Positions 1 through 7,096 are shown, counted from the stretch's first letter. The stretch is DNA of 34,052 nucleotides from Clostridiales bacterium Firm_18 (GCA_001604215.1 LVAX01000074.1:1-34052), one strand, 5' to 3'. Notes: generated by a model from the letters alone, not told the origin. Made by a program: numbers and translations.

Positions 1-15
1 GCATTTCAAACCCTC

Positions 16-44
16 TTGTAAAAAAAGGGGAAATGTGTTATACT
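16..44 (+). promoter_or_regulatory. Promoter of the left-edge structured RNA
   Basis: TTGTAA (16-21), a 17-bp spacer and TATACT (39-44) make a strong sigma-A type promoter. The predicted start at about 51-52 coincides with the first base of the RNA's closing stem. No plus-strand reading frame of note follows, so the promoter appears to serve a non-coding transcript. Confidence 0.7.
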
Positions 45-51
45 ATGTAAC

Positions 52-152
52 GTCGCTGATGGCTCATATTTGAGTACGTGCAGGGGTGGTGTGATCACCT
101 TTTGCGCGAGCCGCGGGGTGCTGCGAACACCTCGCGGTCACGGCGACTTTTT
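52..152 (+). ncRNA. Putative structured small RNA of about 100 nt, family unknown
   Basis: A GC-rich stretch in AT-rich surroundings that folds as a closed multi-hairpin RNA. The closing stem is GTCGCTG (52-58) with CGGCGAC (141-147), followed directly by TTTTT (148-152), as in an intrinsic terminator. Inside are CTCA/TGAG (63-66/71-74, 4-nt loop), GGTG/CACC (88-91/96-99) and a 10-bp hairpin (111-120/128-137, one G-U pair, 7-nt loop). A well-spaced promoter starts at the closing stem. I do not recognise the family: the hallmark motifs of SRP RNA, RNase P, tmRNA, 6S RNA and common riboswitches are absent. The locus could instead act on the other strand as a leader RNA, because an inward-facing minus-strand promoter lies at 177-205. 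Confidence 0.55.
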
Positions 153-176
153 AATTGTCTTATTTGCTTGTGTAAT

Positions 177-205
177 ATTATACCACTAATGGGTAAATAT
201 TGCAA
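177..205 (-). promoter_or_regulatory. Minus-strand promoter facing the structured RNA
   Basis: Read on the minus strand: TTGCAA (205-200), 17-bp spacer, TATAAT (182-177). Transcription would start near 170 and run left through the whole RNA locus. It would make an antisense RNA, or the leader of a gene beyond the left edge of the window. Confidence 0.6.
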
Positions 206-349
206 GAAAAATTTTTAAGAGGTTTATTTTGTTGAAGTTTGCGGTAATAATCACTATATACAAAGATAAGGGCGAGTTCTCAACCTTGATCACCCTTTTT
301 TTCTTCTTTTTATAAGAGTTTCTTCTGTTTAGAACTTTTTAAGTAGCTA
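206..349. other. AT-rich spacer without a recognised gene
   Basis: Between the RNA locus and the recombinase remnant there is no open frame with a ribosome binding site. A weak arrangement (AAGGG near 268, CCCTTTTTTT near 293) could act as a poor terminator on the plus strand. Nothing else was seen. Confidence 0.4.
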
Positions 350-391
350 ATGGAGTTCAAGTCCGGCGTTACGGTTGATGCGGAAGGCTAA
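350..391 (+). pseudogene. C-terminal tail of a large serine recombinase (copy A)
   Basis: The frame reads MEFKSGVTVDAEG then TAA (389-391). This matches the typical end of clostridial large serine recombinases (a VEFKSGv.vDv pattern), from general knowledge of the family. The frame is closed upstream by a TAG at 344-346, so only about 13 codons survive. The 70 bp that follow, up to ATAATGGA (454-461), align with the sequence after copy B (4599-4712) with only about 2 nt difference in length. These are therefore homologous gene ends with their flanks. In Tn4451-type elements the integrase gene lies next to an attachment site, so 392-461 may include an old att junction. The helicase gene ends 6 bp further on. 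Confidence 0.6.
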
Positions 392-461
392 GACTAATAA
401 ATATCCCCATCAAATTGTTACGAAGGCGCCAACTTATACTTTATACTATGAATATAATGGA
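350..461 (+). repeat. Diverged direct repeat, copy A (recombinase tail plus flank)
   Basis: Shares with 4599-4712, in the same orientation, the recombinase tail (AAGTCCGGC), AATTGT-ACG, TTACTTT.TA.TAT.AA and the final ATAATGGA. The two copies bracket the helicase/OLD operon. Confidence 0.6.
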
Positions 462-466
462 CAGCT

Positions 467-2203
467 CTATTTTTTCATATAATCACTATACGTATATATG
501 TTATCCTTACCGACTAAACTCGATAAAAACGTTTTAAACGTTATTTCAATTTGAGTTGTTATAAAAAATATCAATCTTTTCCTAGCTCTTGAGCAGCAGA
601 CATAAAAAAGATTTCTATTACGTTCAAACGCCGCTTCTTTGCCTATTGGAATTGGGACAGAACGGGTTATCATAGGTGCATATGTTTCAAATTGATATTG
701 ATTCCATCCTTTACTAATGACAAAAATTACATTGTCATATTCTTCGCCCTTAACACCATGCTCTGTAGAATACTCTGCATCTGGATATAAAAAATCAATT
801 GCAGCCAAAAACTGTGCGTACTCCAATTCAAAAAAATCTTGAATCGTTGTATCAGTTGCGTATATTGTCTCTGGAGCAGTATTAAACAGGTGATAGTATC
901 CTTCAATCTGAGGAGGTATTGGAATTAGCTTTGTCTCGATAACGGTGTTCAAAACGTCAATAGTTTTTCCGTTACGTACCTTTTGTAGTGATTGTTCAAA
1001 CTCTTTCCATTTTGCTTTCTCAGATTTTTTTATTATCGGATATCGTTTTATGCCGAGAGTATCAAAAAGAAGTTGCATATTCGATGTTCTAAGAGCTTCG
1101 TAAACAGGCTCCACTGTATTCATAAAGAATAAGAGAAATGAATCCTGTTTGTCCCGAAGACCATCTGCAATAATATCCAAGAGACGTTCATAACCTTGCT
1201 GTGTGGCAAGTACTTTATGCGTAATCATTAACACTTTCAGGCTTTCATCAGATGGAATTTTATCTTTTATATGAGTCGTTAAGTTGTTTAGTCTTTCTTT
1301 GAGTTCCTCAGCAGGTAAATCACCCTTAAAAGTTCCATCTGTTCGGCGGTTTCCAGTATAATCATTGCAAGTGACAACTATTACTTCACCCTCAAAGTCA
1401 TCGATTGCAGATTGTTGTGGTAATTCAGGTCGAATATCATTAAGAAATTTAACTATCCTTGGCGCAGACCGAAAATTAGATCCCTTTTTAATCACTTTGA
1501 GATTTTCATGTTCTATCAATCCGCATGCATTGTTTGACTGATAGATTGTCTGCCATGCATCACCAAAAAAGCCAAACTGGGGGCCTTTCTCTTCAGCGAT
1601 GAAATAGGAAATAAAACGATCAATAATCGGCTTAAAGGAGTCTTGATATTCGTCAATTAGAATTATCGGATACTTATCCGCAAATACATAGCGATATTTT
1701 GCATTGTCCAGAAGCTTCCCAAATAATTTTAAGACATCATTATGATGAAGGTACTGTACTCCGCCTTCTTTATATCGGTGACCCAATGTATATTTTACTT
1801 CAGCAACCTTTTCAAAGTCTCCCTCCTCTGGTCTGAGAGTTTCGTCCTCCTCGATATGCTTAATCAAAGTGCTTTGATACTGCTGTATTGCATTCCATGC
1901 AAATGAGTGAATCGTTGAAGGAATGATAAACGAGTCGCTGGATAGCCGATCTTTAATCACGTCAACAGCCGTATTAGTGTATGTTATACATATAACATTT
2001 TGCTTTTTTCGCTTGTATTCTCTCCACTTATTAGCTTGAATCCATTCGATAGCTTTATTTAGAGAGTAAGTTTTACCGGAGCCTGCACCTGCTTCAACGC
2101 GAAAACTACTGCCATTTTGTAGTGAATCGATAATTTGCATATCTATCCTGTCCGCTTCCGCTTTTGCAATACTATAATTAGTACCCTTACATTCTTCTCT
2201 CAT
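467..2203 (-). CDS. UvrD/Rep-type SF1 helicase, GajB-like defence partner
   Basis: A 578-aa superfamily 1A helicase with all core motifs: Walker A GAGSGKT (39-45), motif Ia ITYTNTAV (73-80), DEAx-type motif II IDEYQDS (183-189), motif III GDAWQTIYQ (214-222), motif IV NFRSAPRIV (243-251), motif V EHGVKGEEYDNVIFV (481-495) and motif VI NLFYVCCSRARKRL (531-544). It starts 14 bp after the stop of the OLD-family gene with a G-rich ribosome binding site, so the two form one operon. An OLD nuclease beside a UvrD-like helicase is the arrangement of Gabija and class 2 OLD systems, in which the helicase works with the nuclease complex against phage. GajB is commonly near 500 aa, so this protein is somewhat long. 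It is much shorter than, and distinct from, the housekeeping PcrA at 13962-16118. Intact and probably functional; the exact system subtype is not settled. Confidence 0.85.
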   Translation of the reverse strand: MREECKGTNYSIAKAEADRIDMQIIDSLQNGSSFRVEAGAGSGKTYSLNKAIEWIQANKWREYKRKKQNVICITYTNTAVDVIKDRLSSDSFIIPSTIHSFAWNAIQQYQSTLIKHIEEDETLRPEEGDFEKVAEVKYTLGHRYKEGGVQYLHHNDVLKLFGKLLDNAKYRYVFADKYPIILIDEYQDSFKPIIDRFISYFIAEEKGPQFGFFGDAWQTIYQSNNACGLIEHENLKVIKKGSNFRSAPRIVKFLNDIRPELPQQSAIDDFEGEVIVVTCNDYTGNRRTDGTFKGDLPAEELKERLNNLTTHIKDKIPSDESLKVLMITHKVLATQQGYERLLDIIADGLRDKQDSFLLFFMNTVEPVYEALRTSNMQLLFDTLGIKRYPIIKKSEKAKWKEFEQSLQKVRNGKTIDVLNTVIETKLIPIPPQIEGYYHLFNTAPETIYATDTTIQDFFELEYAQFLAAIDFLYPDAEYSTEHGVKGEEYDNVIFVISKGWNQYQFETYAPMITRSVPIPIGKEAAFERNRNLFYVCCSRARKRLIFFITTQIEITFKTFLSSLVGKDNIYTYSDYMKK

Positions 2204-2217
2204 AGTCTGGCACCCCC

Positions 2218-4182
2218 CTACTCAAGAACTTTTTGCTTGTTAAGCCATACCAGTCCATCTTTAATATACCTGGGAACAACATATTTAGGGTTCTCACAAA
2301 TTAGCTTTAATGCAAAATTAGTTTTGCTCTTTCCCTTAAACTCCAGAGATTCTTCAGTGATGTGATTAGTCAACTCAAAGTAGCTACTATTTATATTTAT
2401 AATAGCTTCTTCTAATGATCTGCCACACAGCCCATTTTCCTTGGTTTGAAACTCAATATGACATTTACCGATTGTTTTTTGGTCTGCCGTCAAGGCAATA
2501 ATATCTGACAGTTTGATTAATGAAGTGTCTTCTTCAGTCAACGATTTAATACGTCTCATCCACCACTTTATTGTTGAATTTGATGTTGTTTTCCCTTTGC
2601 TTACAACCTCTTTCGTCCGACCGTCTTCCATTGAATCTATATCTGTAAGAATTAGACAAGGTACACCAAGGAAATTTACAAAAGGAATGAACTTATATGC
2701 ATATGCCCCACCGATTTCAATTAATGCATAATATTGTGCTGACAACTTATATGTTTCCGGATTGAACAATCCTTCTTTGTCGCACTTGTCAATCATATCT
2801 GGCAATAACAAGCGCTCAGAGGCGCCTTCCACAAATATGACTTTATCTGCAAAAAACAAGTCGCAACGACTTAGATTCAAATACTTCTGAATGAAATCCA
2901 TATTTTTCGCATTAGTTTCTGCAAATGTTCGTAGGTTCTTATATATAACTCCATTTGTAGTTTTTTGAGCATATCGAATTTTTGAGAACTCAACAGTGTT
3001 AGCAATGTGTGCTGAATGTGAAGTTAAAAAAGTCTGGATATGTATATCAGAAATTTTACTTAGAAAAGATTCCAGATAATCGGCAAAAGCACGTTGCATT
3101 TGAGGGTGCATATGAGACTCGGGTTCTTCGATAAACAGCAAAGGGATGCATGCTGTTCCGCTAAGTTCAATTTCTTTTGCAAATGCAGCAAGAAGGAACT
3201 CCATCTTTATCAAGTTTTTATACCCTAAACCGTTATGCGAACTTGGTAGGGCTTCATTCGAGATATTGGATGTATATGTGAGTTTTGTTTGATTTTTGAT
3301 CTGCTCATCAATTCTTAGTTGTGTCATGACAGCAAGCGTCAATTCTTCTCTGTTTGGATATCCAAATCCAACGGCTTTATTCACAATAGAGCTAAGCAAA
3401 GTATCACTTTTCTGTTGAACTTCTTTGTTTGCTTTCTCAACAACATCACGTAGTTCTTTAACTTTTGTAGCTATATTTGGATTAATGTCTTCCTCTTTTA
3501 CATCGAAGAAGTTGGAAATTAAGTCGCTTAGGGAATTGTCGTTTTGCTTACCATCCTCGCCTAAGATACGCTCTGCCGGAATAGAGTAAAAAGGGAATAG
3601 TTCTGATAATTCCTTTTGACTCTTAATTTGTTTGTCATCGGGTTTCTCAGGATTTACTGCATAAATAACCATTTCAAAAAGCTTTGAAAAATTACTGCGG
3701 CACGCATTTCGTACTTCATCTACATCGGGCAGGCCGTCGCTGGAATAACATGGTTCGAGAAGTTTCCGCAAGGATTCTTCATCAATTTTTAGTCGATATT
3801 CAGCGCGAATTATTGCTGTTGTAATATCTACATTAACATCAATAATAAATGGAGACAATGCACCCAAATTGGCTTCAGAGTCATCCATAGAATAATCTAC
3901 CCAAAACTCCACAGTCATTATAGGCAGTTCTTCATAAAGTTCATTGTAAGTCGTTTCCTTTGCCATGAACTGAGCCATAAGTGAAAGAAATCCTTCTCTT
4001 TTACTCAACGGATAATCGTCATATGCAAATCCTTTTCCATGCAACACACTATTGATACAGTCAATACAAGATGTCTTTGCCGTATTATTCCGCCCCACAA
4101 TTAGTGTTGTTTTGTTATCAACGTCTAATTCAGCATCAATAAGTAATCGATAGTTTTTAATATGTATTTTTGATAATTGCAT
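2218..4182 (-). CDS. OLD-family ATPase/TOPRIM nuclease, GajA-like
   Basis: A 654-aa protein. The ATG at 4182 is preferred over the one at 4200 because AGGAGG lies 6 nt upstream of it, inside the longer frame. An N-terminal ABC/SMC-like ATPase holds Walker A GRNNTAKT (30-37), signature SHNGLGYKNLI (315-325), Walker B LLFIEEPESHMHP (348-360) and the switch histidine segment TSHSAH (387-392). A C-terminal TOPRIM domain follows, with VEGASE (451-456) and TDIDS (513-517) giving the metal-binding Glu and DxD. This is the class 2 OLD layout: ATP or nucleotide state controls a DNA nuclease. Oddity: the usual Gly before the Walker A Lys is Ala (A35). It heads the operon with the helicase. The pair is probably Gabija-like; PARIS is unlikely because ATPase and TOPRIM are in one chain. 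Confidence 0.85.
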   Translation of the reverse strand: MQLSKIHIKNYRLLIDAELDVDNKTTLIVGRNNTAKTSCIDCINSVLHGKGFAYDDYPLSKREGFLSLMAQFMAKETTYNELYEELPIMTVEFWVDYSMDDSEANLGALSPFIIDVNVDITTAIIRAEYRLKIDEESLRKLLEPCYSSDGLPDVDEVRNACRSNFSKLFEMVIYAVNPEKPDDKQIKSQKELSELFPFYSIPAERILGEDGKQNDNSLSDLISNFFDVKEEDINPNIATKVKELRDVVEKANKEVQQKSDTLLSSIVNKAVGFGYPNREELTLAVMTQLRIDEQIKNQTKLTYTSNISNEALPSSHNGLGYKNLIKMEFLLAAFAKEIELSGTACIPLLFIEEPESHMHPQMQRAFADYLESFLSKISDIHIQTFLTSHSAHIANTVEFSKIRYAQKTTNGVIYKNLRTFAETNAKNMDFIQKYLNLSRCDLFFADKVIFVEGASERLLLPDMIDKCDKEGLFNPETYKLSAQYYALIEIGGAYAYKFIPFVNFLGVPCLILTDIDSMEDGRTKEVVSKGKTTSNSTIKWWMRRIKSLTEEDTSLIKLSDIIALTADQKTIGKCHIEFQTKENGLCGRSLEEAIININSSYFELTNHITEESLEFKGKSKTNFALKLICENPKYVVPRYIKDGLVWLNKQKVLE

Positions 4183-4443
4183 GTTTACCCTCCTACTCAT
4201 TCCTTTTATTACTCTAATAACAAAAAATAAAAAGATAGTTCATTGGATATTGATGATCTTTGATCGTGGAGTAGCGCATAATTGTTATAAAAAATAATTG
4301 TATCGGATTACTTTCCTACATCCAACCAGACCACACCACTTAAAAATATCCAATAAAACATACAAATCGACCACTCGCGAAGACTGACATCTAAACCGAC
4401 CATATAACTATCAAATATCGCCTTTATGTGCCATAAGCAGTAG
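4183..4443. other. Intergenic leader and unassigned sequence between OLD gene and recombinase remnant
   Basis: Holds the AT-rich 5' leader of the OLD gene and the promoter described separately. From about 4326 to 4443 the plus strand may be more decayed recombinase sequence, but several stops break every frame and I cannot align it. A minus-strand open frame at 4308-4640 runs antisense across the recombinase remnant and has no family resemblance. Confidence 0.4.
4297..4325 (-). promoter_or_regulatory. Probable promoter of the OLD/helicase operon
   Basis: On the minus strand TTGGAT (4325-4320), 17-bp spacer, TACAAT (4302-4297). The start would be near 4290, giving a 5' leader of about 108 nt before the ATG at 4182. 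Moderate match to consensus. Confidence 0.45.
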
Positions 4444-4670
4444 CTGCTCCTCAAAAATGCTAATCGTGATGAGCTCAAAAAATGCATGGCTGATATGAGT
4501 ACAGTCCTAAAGAAGCAACCCTCCTCCCTTATCGAATACAACAAACAGATTGTCCGGCGGCTGAATGAAAAATCGCCATCTACGAGGACAAATTCACTGT
4601 GGAATTTAAGTCCGGCTTGATGTTGGATGTACAGGAGCAAAGGCTTATAATCAGCTTTAATAAATTGTAA
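4444..4670 (+). pseudogene. C-terminal fragment of a large serine recombinase (copy B), frameshifted
   Basis: The plus strand reads LLLKNANRDELKKCMADM, then KKQPSSLIEYNKQIVRRLNEK. After a one-base deletion near 4570-4574 it continues IYEDKFTVEFKSGLMLDV and stops at 4668-4670. The KQP.sL.EY...lVRrL.EK..iYeDKFTVEFKSG pattern is the characteristic C-terminus of Firmicutes large serine recombinases. About 75 codons remain; the catalytic N-terminal and zinc-ribbon parts are gone. The fragment lies upstream of and divergent to the OLD/helicase operon, which fits an element whose integrase sat at one end with the defence genes as cargo. Dead gene. Confidence 0.75.
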
Positions 4671-4712
4671 CGTGGAATGCTAACCTTTACTTTGTATTAT
4701 AAACATAATGGA
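4599..4712 (+). repeat. Diverged direct repeat, copy B (recombinase tail plus flank)
   Basis: Homologous to 350-461, including the terminal TTACTTT...ATAATGGA segment. The HEPN gene ends 67 bp further on. The remainder to 4778 is AT-rich with no recognisable gene or convincing terminator. Confidence 0.6.
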
Positions 4713-4778
4713 AACTCATATCTACATTCAATTGTCAAATTTCCTAATAACGGGGATTTTTTTAATTTTGCTCTTAAT

Positions 4779-6551
4779 TTAATTCACTAAATCAATAATT
4801 CCGGTCTCCATAAAACTATTAATGGTGCAATCTGCTTGGTTACTTGTGAGCTCAAGAAAAGACTCATAGTTGTCCATAAACTTGCAATAAGTTTCCTCCA
4901 AAGTACCAAGAGCTTTATCTTCCATACAGGTAACTATTTCTGAGATGAAAACCGATAAATAATCGTATAAATGTTCAATTAAAATAACTAAAGACGCATC
5001 ATCTTGTAATGCAGAGTGCGCAATCTCATTTCGCACTCTATATAGGCGTTGGATTTGCCATTTTACATTTCTATAATGATTCTCAATTTTACTTCTTGCA
5101 TACGATAAATCTGTAACTAAAGACTTCAAGCATGAGTATCGGTAAAGTAACAAGCTGTTTACTTTGCATTTTTCTAATAATTCGTTACTTAAAGAATCAT
5201 TTCTCATAACAGATATGATTTCTTTAACTAAGTTTTGCTTTGAATCTTGATTAAGGTTTACATAAACTGTAGAAAAATTAAAATTCACATTGCATCGCAA
5301 GCAATCTTCAGCAAAATTTCTAATAATGCGATAAGAATATCTTAGGCATAACGCTGCAGGCAGTATTTCTTTAACACTAGAAATTATATTATCATACATA
5401 TCTGTGCGTGCTAAAGACTCTAAAGCTACCCAAGCATTAATGTATTTTTCTTCTTGAAATAAAGAAGCTCTACTAATGTTTGTATATATAAAAGAACCTT
5501 TCAATTTATCTTGGACATATTTTTTATTTGTATCTGAAAAAACCCTTACGGTACTCTCAAATATTTTACTTGAACTATCTAAATAGTCATGAGTCTTATA
5601 TAAATCTTCAGCAGGAATAGGCTTATGATATTTAGTGATTTTATTAATGGGAAGTATAGTAGTGGTTCTTAAATCCCATGCATCTATAAAATTATAAAAA
5701 CTTGCCATGTTTAAATAATTTGAAACATTTTTTATCCCTATATGTGCGGCAGAATATATATCATATGACATAACTTGTAAATATATGTACGAGGTATCAC
5801 TCTTCAATATAGTCCTTATATCGTCAAGTTCAGCAAACATTTCAACTAAATCTTTATATGTTTTAATATTACATCCCATTTCACCCAATACTGTTCTTAC
5901 ATCATCTACACCTTTCGAACCAGATTTCAAACTAATTAGCACATCAAATTCTGTTTTTTCGATGCGCTTTAGTTCATTTACAAATTTACGCCAAGCTTCA
6001 TTTTTTTCATTATTAATAAAATAGCGATGCAATTCAAAAAGCGCCTTTGCACTCCATCCTCTATTAATGCATTCAGCTATTAAAGGATTTGAATACAATT
6101 CTATATTTTTAATATCAACACAATCAATACTGTTTTTAAGTTCAGTAATTAAATAGTTAAGATAATTTTTCTGAATATCTTTAATTCCGTATTGTATCCG
6201 ATATAAAAGCGCTAACTTTTCAGATGGCTTCTTTGTGCTCTTTCCAATTTGATTTTCGAGTATATTTAACAAAGGCTTTTTATATTTGTTTAAAATCATA
6301 TCCTTTTTAAGAATATTTAATGTTTCTTCTTTGCAACAATCAAGGTTTCCATCATTTGTATAAGTGTTGTTGATTGTTTTTTTAAGAACTTCTTTCAGCT
6401 CTTTGAGCGCGACCAAAGAGTTTAATAACCTATATTGATGTACATCAAGAGTTCGATTGTCCAGTAATTCTTTCCATAATTGAACAAAAGGAATATATAG
6501 TTTGTCTACACCAATATTGATTAAATCAGCGTCATTATTTTTTTTTAACAT
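4779..6551 (-). CDS. HEPN-domain protein, probable RNase-type defence effector
   Basis: A 590-aa, mostly helical, AT-rich and lysine/asparagine-rich protein with no membrane segment. The C-terminal part has RNEIAH (507-512), the Rx4H motif that forms the RNase active site of many HEPN toxins. INAWVALESLAR (371-382) resembles the ApeA/Apea-like HEPN family. The first 350 residues match no family I recognise and may be a sensor region. ATG at 6551 has AGGAG 8 nt upstream. It stands alone between recombinase copy B and a divergent short RNA, next to a Gabija-like operon, so abortive infection by RNA cleavage is the likely role (inference). Its promoter shares bases with the divergent promoter at 6573-6601. 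No protein antitoxin is adjacent. Confidence 0.7.
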   Translation of the reverse strand: MLKKNNDADLINIGVDKLYIPFVQLWKELLDNRTLDVHQYRLLNSLVALKELKEVLKKTINNTYTNDGNLDCCKEETLNILKKDMILNKYKKPLLNILENQIGKSTKKPSEKLALLYRIQYGIKDIQKNYLNYLITELKNSIDCVDIKNIELYSNPLIAECINRGWSAKALFELHRYFINNEKNEAWRKFVNELKRIEKTEFDVLISLKSGSKGVDDVRTVLGEMGCNIKTYKDLVEMFAELDDIRTILKSDTSYIYLQVMSYDIYSAAHIGIKNVSNYLNMASFYNFIDAWDLRTTTILPINKITKYHKPIPAEDLYKTHDYLDSSSKIFESTVRVFSDTNKKYVQDKLKGSFIYTNISRASLFQEEKYINAWVALESLARTDMYDNIISSVKEILPAALCLRYSYRIIRNFAEDCLRCNVNFNFSTVYVNLNQDSKQNLVKEIISVMRNDSLSNELLEKCKVNSLLLYRYSCLKSLVTDLSYARSKIENHYRNVKWQIQRLYRVRNEIAHSALQDDASLVILIEHLYDYLSVFISEIVTCMEDKALGTLEETYCKFMDNYESFLELTSNQADCTINSFMETGIIDLVN

Positions 6552-6572
6552 TTTAAAATCTCCTATTTCCTA

Positions 6573-6601
6573 TTGACATTTCAATTAATTGTGAGTATAA
6601 T
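6573..6601 (+). promoter_or_regulatory. Perfect consensus promoter, divergent from the HEPN gene
   Basis: TTGACA (6573-6578), a 17-bp spacer and TATAAT (6596-6601): full consensus in both boxes and spacing. Transcription should start near 6608. The only thing downstream before a terminator-like hairpin is a non-coding stretch of about 90 nt. Confidence 0.8.
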
Positions 6602-6625
6602 AGTATTGATAAAAGAAAATACTAA
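6597..6625 (-). promoter_or_regulatory. Probable promoter of the HEPN gene
   Basis: On the minus strand TTAGTA (6625-6620), 17-bp spacer, TATTAT (6602-6597). Its -10 hexamer occupies nearly the same bases as the -10 of the divergent promoter at 6573-6601, so polymerase should use one or the other at a time. Confidence 0.5.
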
Positions 6626-6696
6626 CTTGGATATAAGAGGTAGCATTTTTTAGTGGATGAGGCTTGGCCCACACGAAAAAAATCAACCTCTTTTTA
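6608..6696 (+). ncRNA. Putative short hairpin RNA divergent from the HEPN gene
   Basis: Predicted transcript of about 88 nt from the consensus promoter. It folds into one long rod: AAGAGGT (6635-6641) with ACCTCTT (6686-6692), then ATTTTTT with AAAAAAT, then GTGG with CCAC, closed by a loop containing ATGAGGCTTGGC, and a U-tract at 6691-6695. An unstructured 5' part of about 27 nt precedes it. There is no ribosome binding site or credible peptide. It may simply be a strong terminator behind a dedicated promoter, but it has the shape of a regulatory RNA. Its position suggests a role with the HEPN protein (inference). Confidence 0.5.
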
Positions 6697-6769
6697 TTTG
6701 CCCAAATTAGTGTCTATCTCAACTTCCCATTATTGCTATAATTTGAAATTTCCCCCCCACTACATAAAA

Positions 6770-7033
6770 CTATCCTTCAATCGAATCCCGATTAGTTTTT
6801 CTGTCAGATAAAAAGCAGGATAAAACTCCACCGGAAATTCCAAAAATTAATGCCACAATATAAGTTAACCAATGCTCGCCAAAGATAAGCAATCCGATTA
6901 TCGCTCCTAAACTTTCCATTCCCAGCCACAAAAAAATAGTCAGCAAAACATATATCCAACCCTTACGATTATTTGCCTTTGCATTTCTTCTGTTAATTAT
7001 GCAAAGCCTAATTAATGCGATTATTTCTATCAT
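6770..7033 (-). CDS. Small membrane protein, hypothetical
   Basis: 87 aa. ATG at 7033 is chosen over earlier ATGs because a promoter with predicted start near 7061 lies just upstream and GGGTGATG precedes it. A basic stretch (RRNAKANNRKGW) is followed by two membrane segments: a Trp/Leu/Gly-rich one (YVLLTIFLWLGMESLGA) and a Gly-rich one (IVALIFGISGGVLSCFL). A short charged tail ends it. Similar short two-helix proteins with a W...E..GA.IG pattern occur widely in Firmicutes as uncharacterised genes; no function can be given. It is a single-gene unit in the accessory island, with a C7 tract just past its stop and no obvious terminator. Confidence 0.65.
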   Translation of the reverse strand: MIEIIALIRLCIINRRNAKANNRKGWIYVLLTIFLWLGMESLGAIIGLLIFGEHWLTYIVALIFGISGGVLSCFLSDRKTNRDSIEG

Positions 7034-7067
7034 ATTTCTCATCACCCTAATCATTACCAATATATAC

Positions 7068-7096
7068 ATTATACAACAATCTACCACAAATTTCAA
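7068..7096 (-). promoter_or_regulatory. Promoter of the small membrane protein gene
   Basis: Minus strand TTGAAA (7096-7091), 17-bp spacer, TATAAT (7073-7068). The start near 7061 gives a leader of about 28 nt to the ATG at 7033. Confidence 0.7.

Noticed and set aside
81..137. GGGTGGT...CCGCGG in the left-edge RNA resembles the T-box sequence.
   Set aside because: The T-box core needs an uninterrupted GGTGGnACCGCG-type match with its pairing partner in Stem I and a downstream gene. Here the two halves are far apart and belong to separate hairpins, and no plus-strand gene follows.
467..4182. The ATPase/TOPRIM plus helicase operon as PARIS, Septu or a retron.
   Set aside because: PARIS has separate ATPase and TOPRIM proteins and no helicase; Septu pairs an ATPase with an HNH nuclease; no reverse transcriptase is present. 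OLD plus UvrD fits Gabija or class 2 OLD best.
4308..4640. A 110-codon minus-strand open frame.
   Set aside because: It runs antisense over the recombinase remnant, has no ribosome binding site or family pattern, and its composition fits the reverse of the recombinase codons.
6657..6710. A 17-codon frame starting inside the short RNA next to the HEPN gene.
   Set aside because: No Shine-Dalgarno, the start lies in the hairpin loop, and the frame runs past the predicted terminator.
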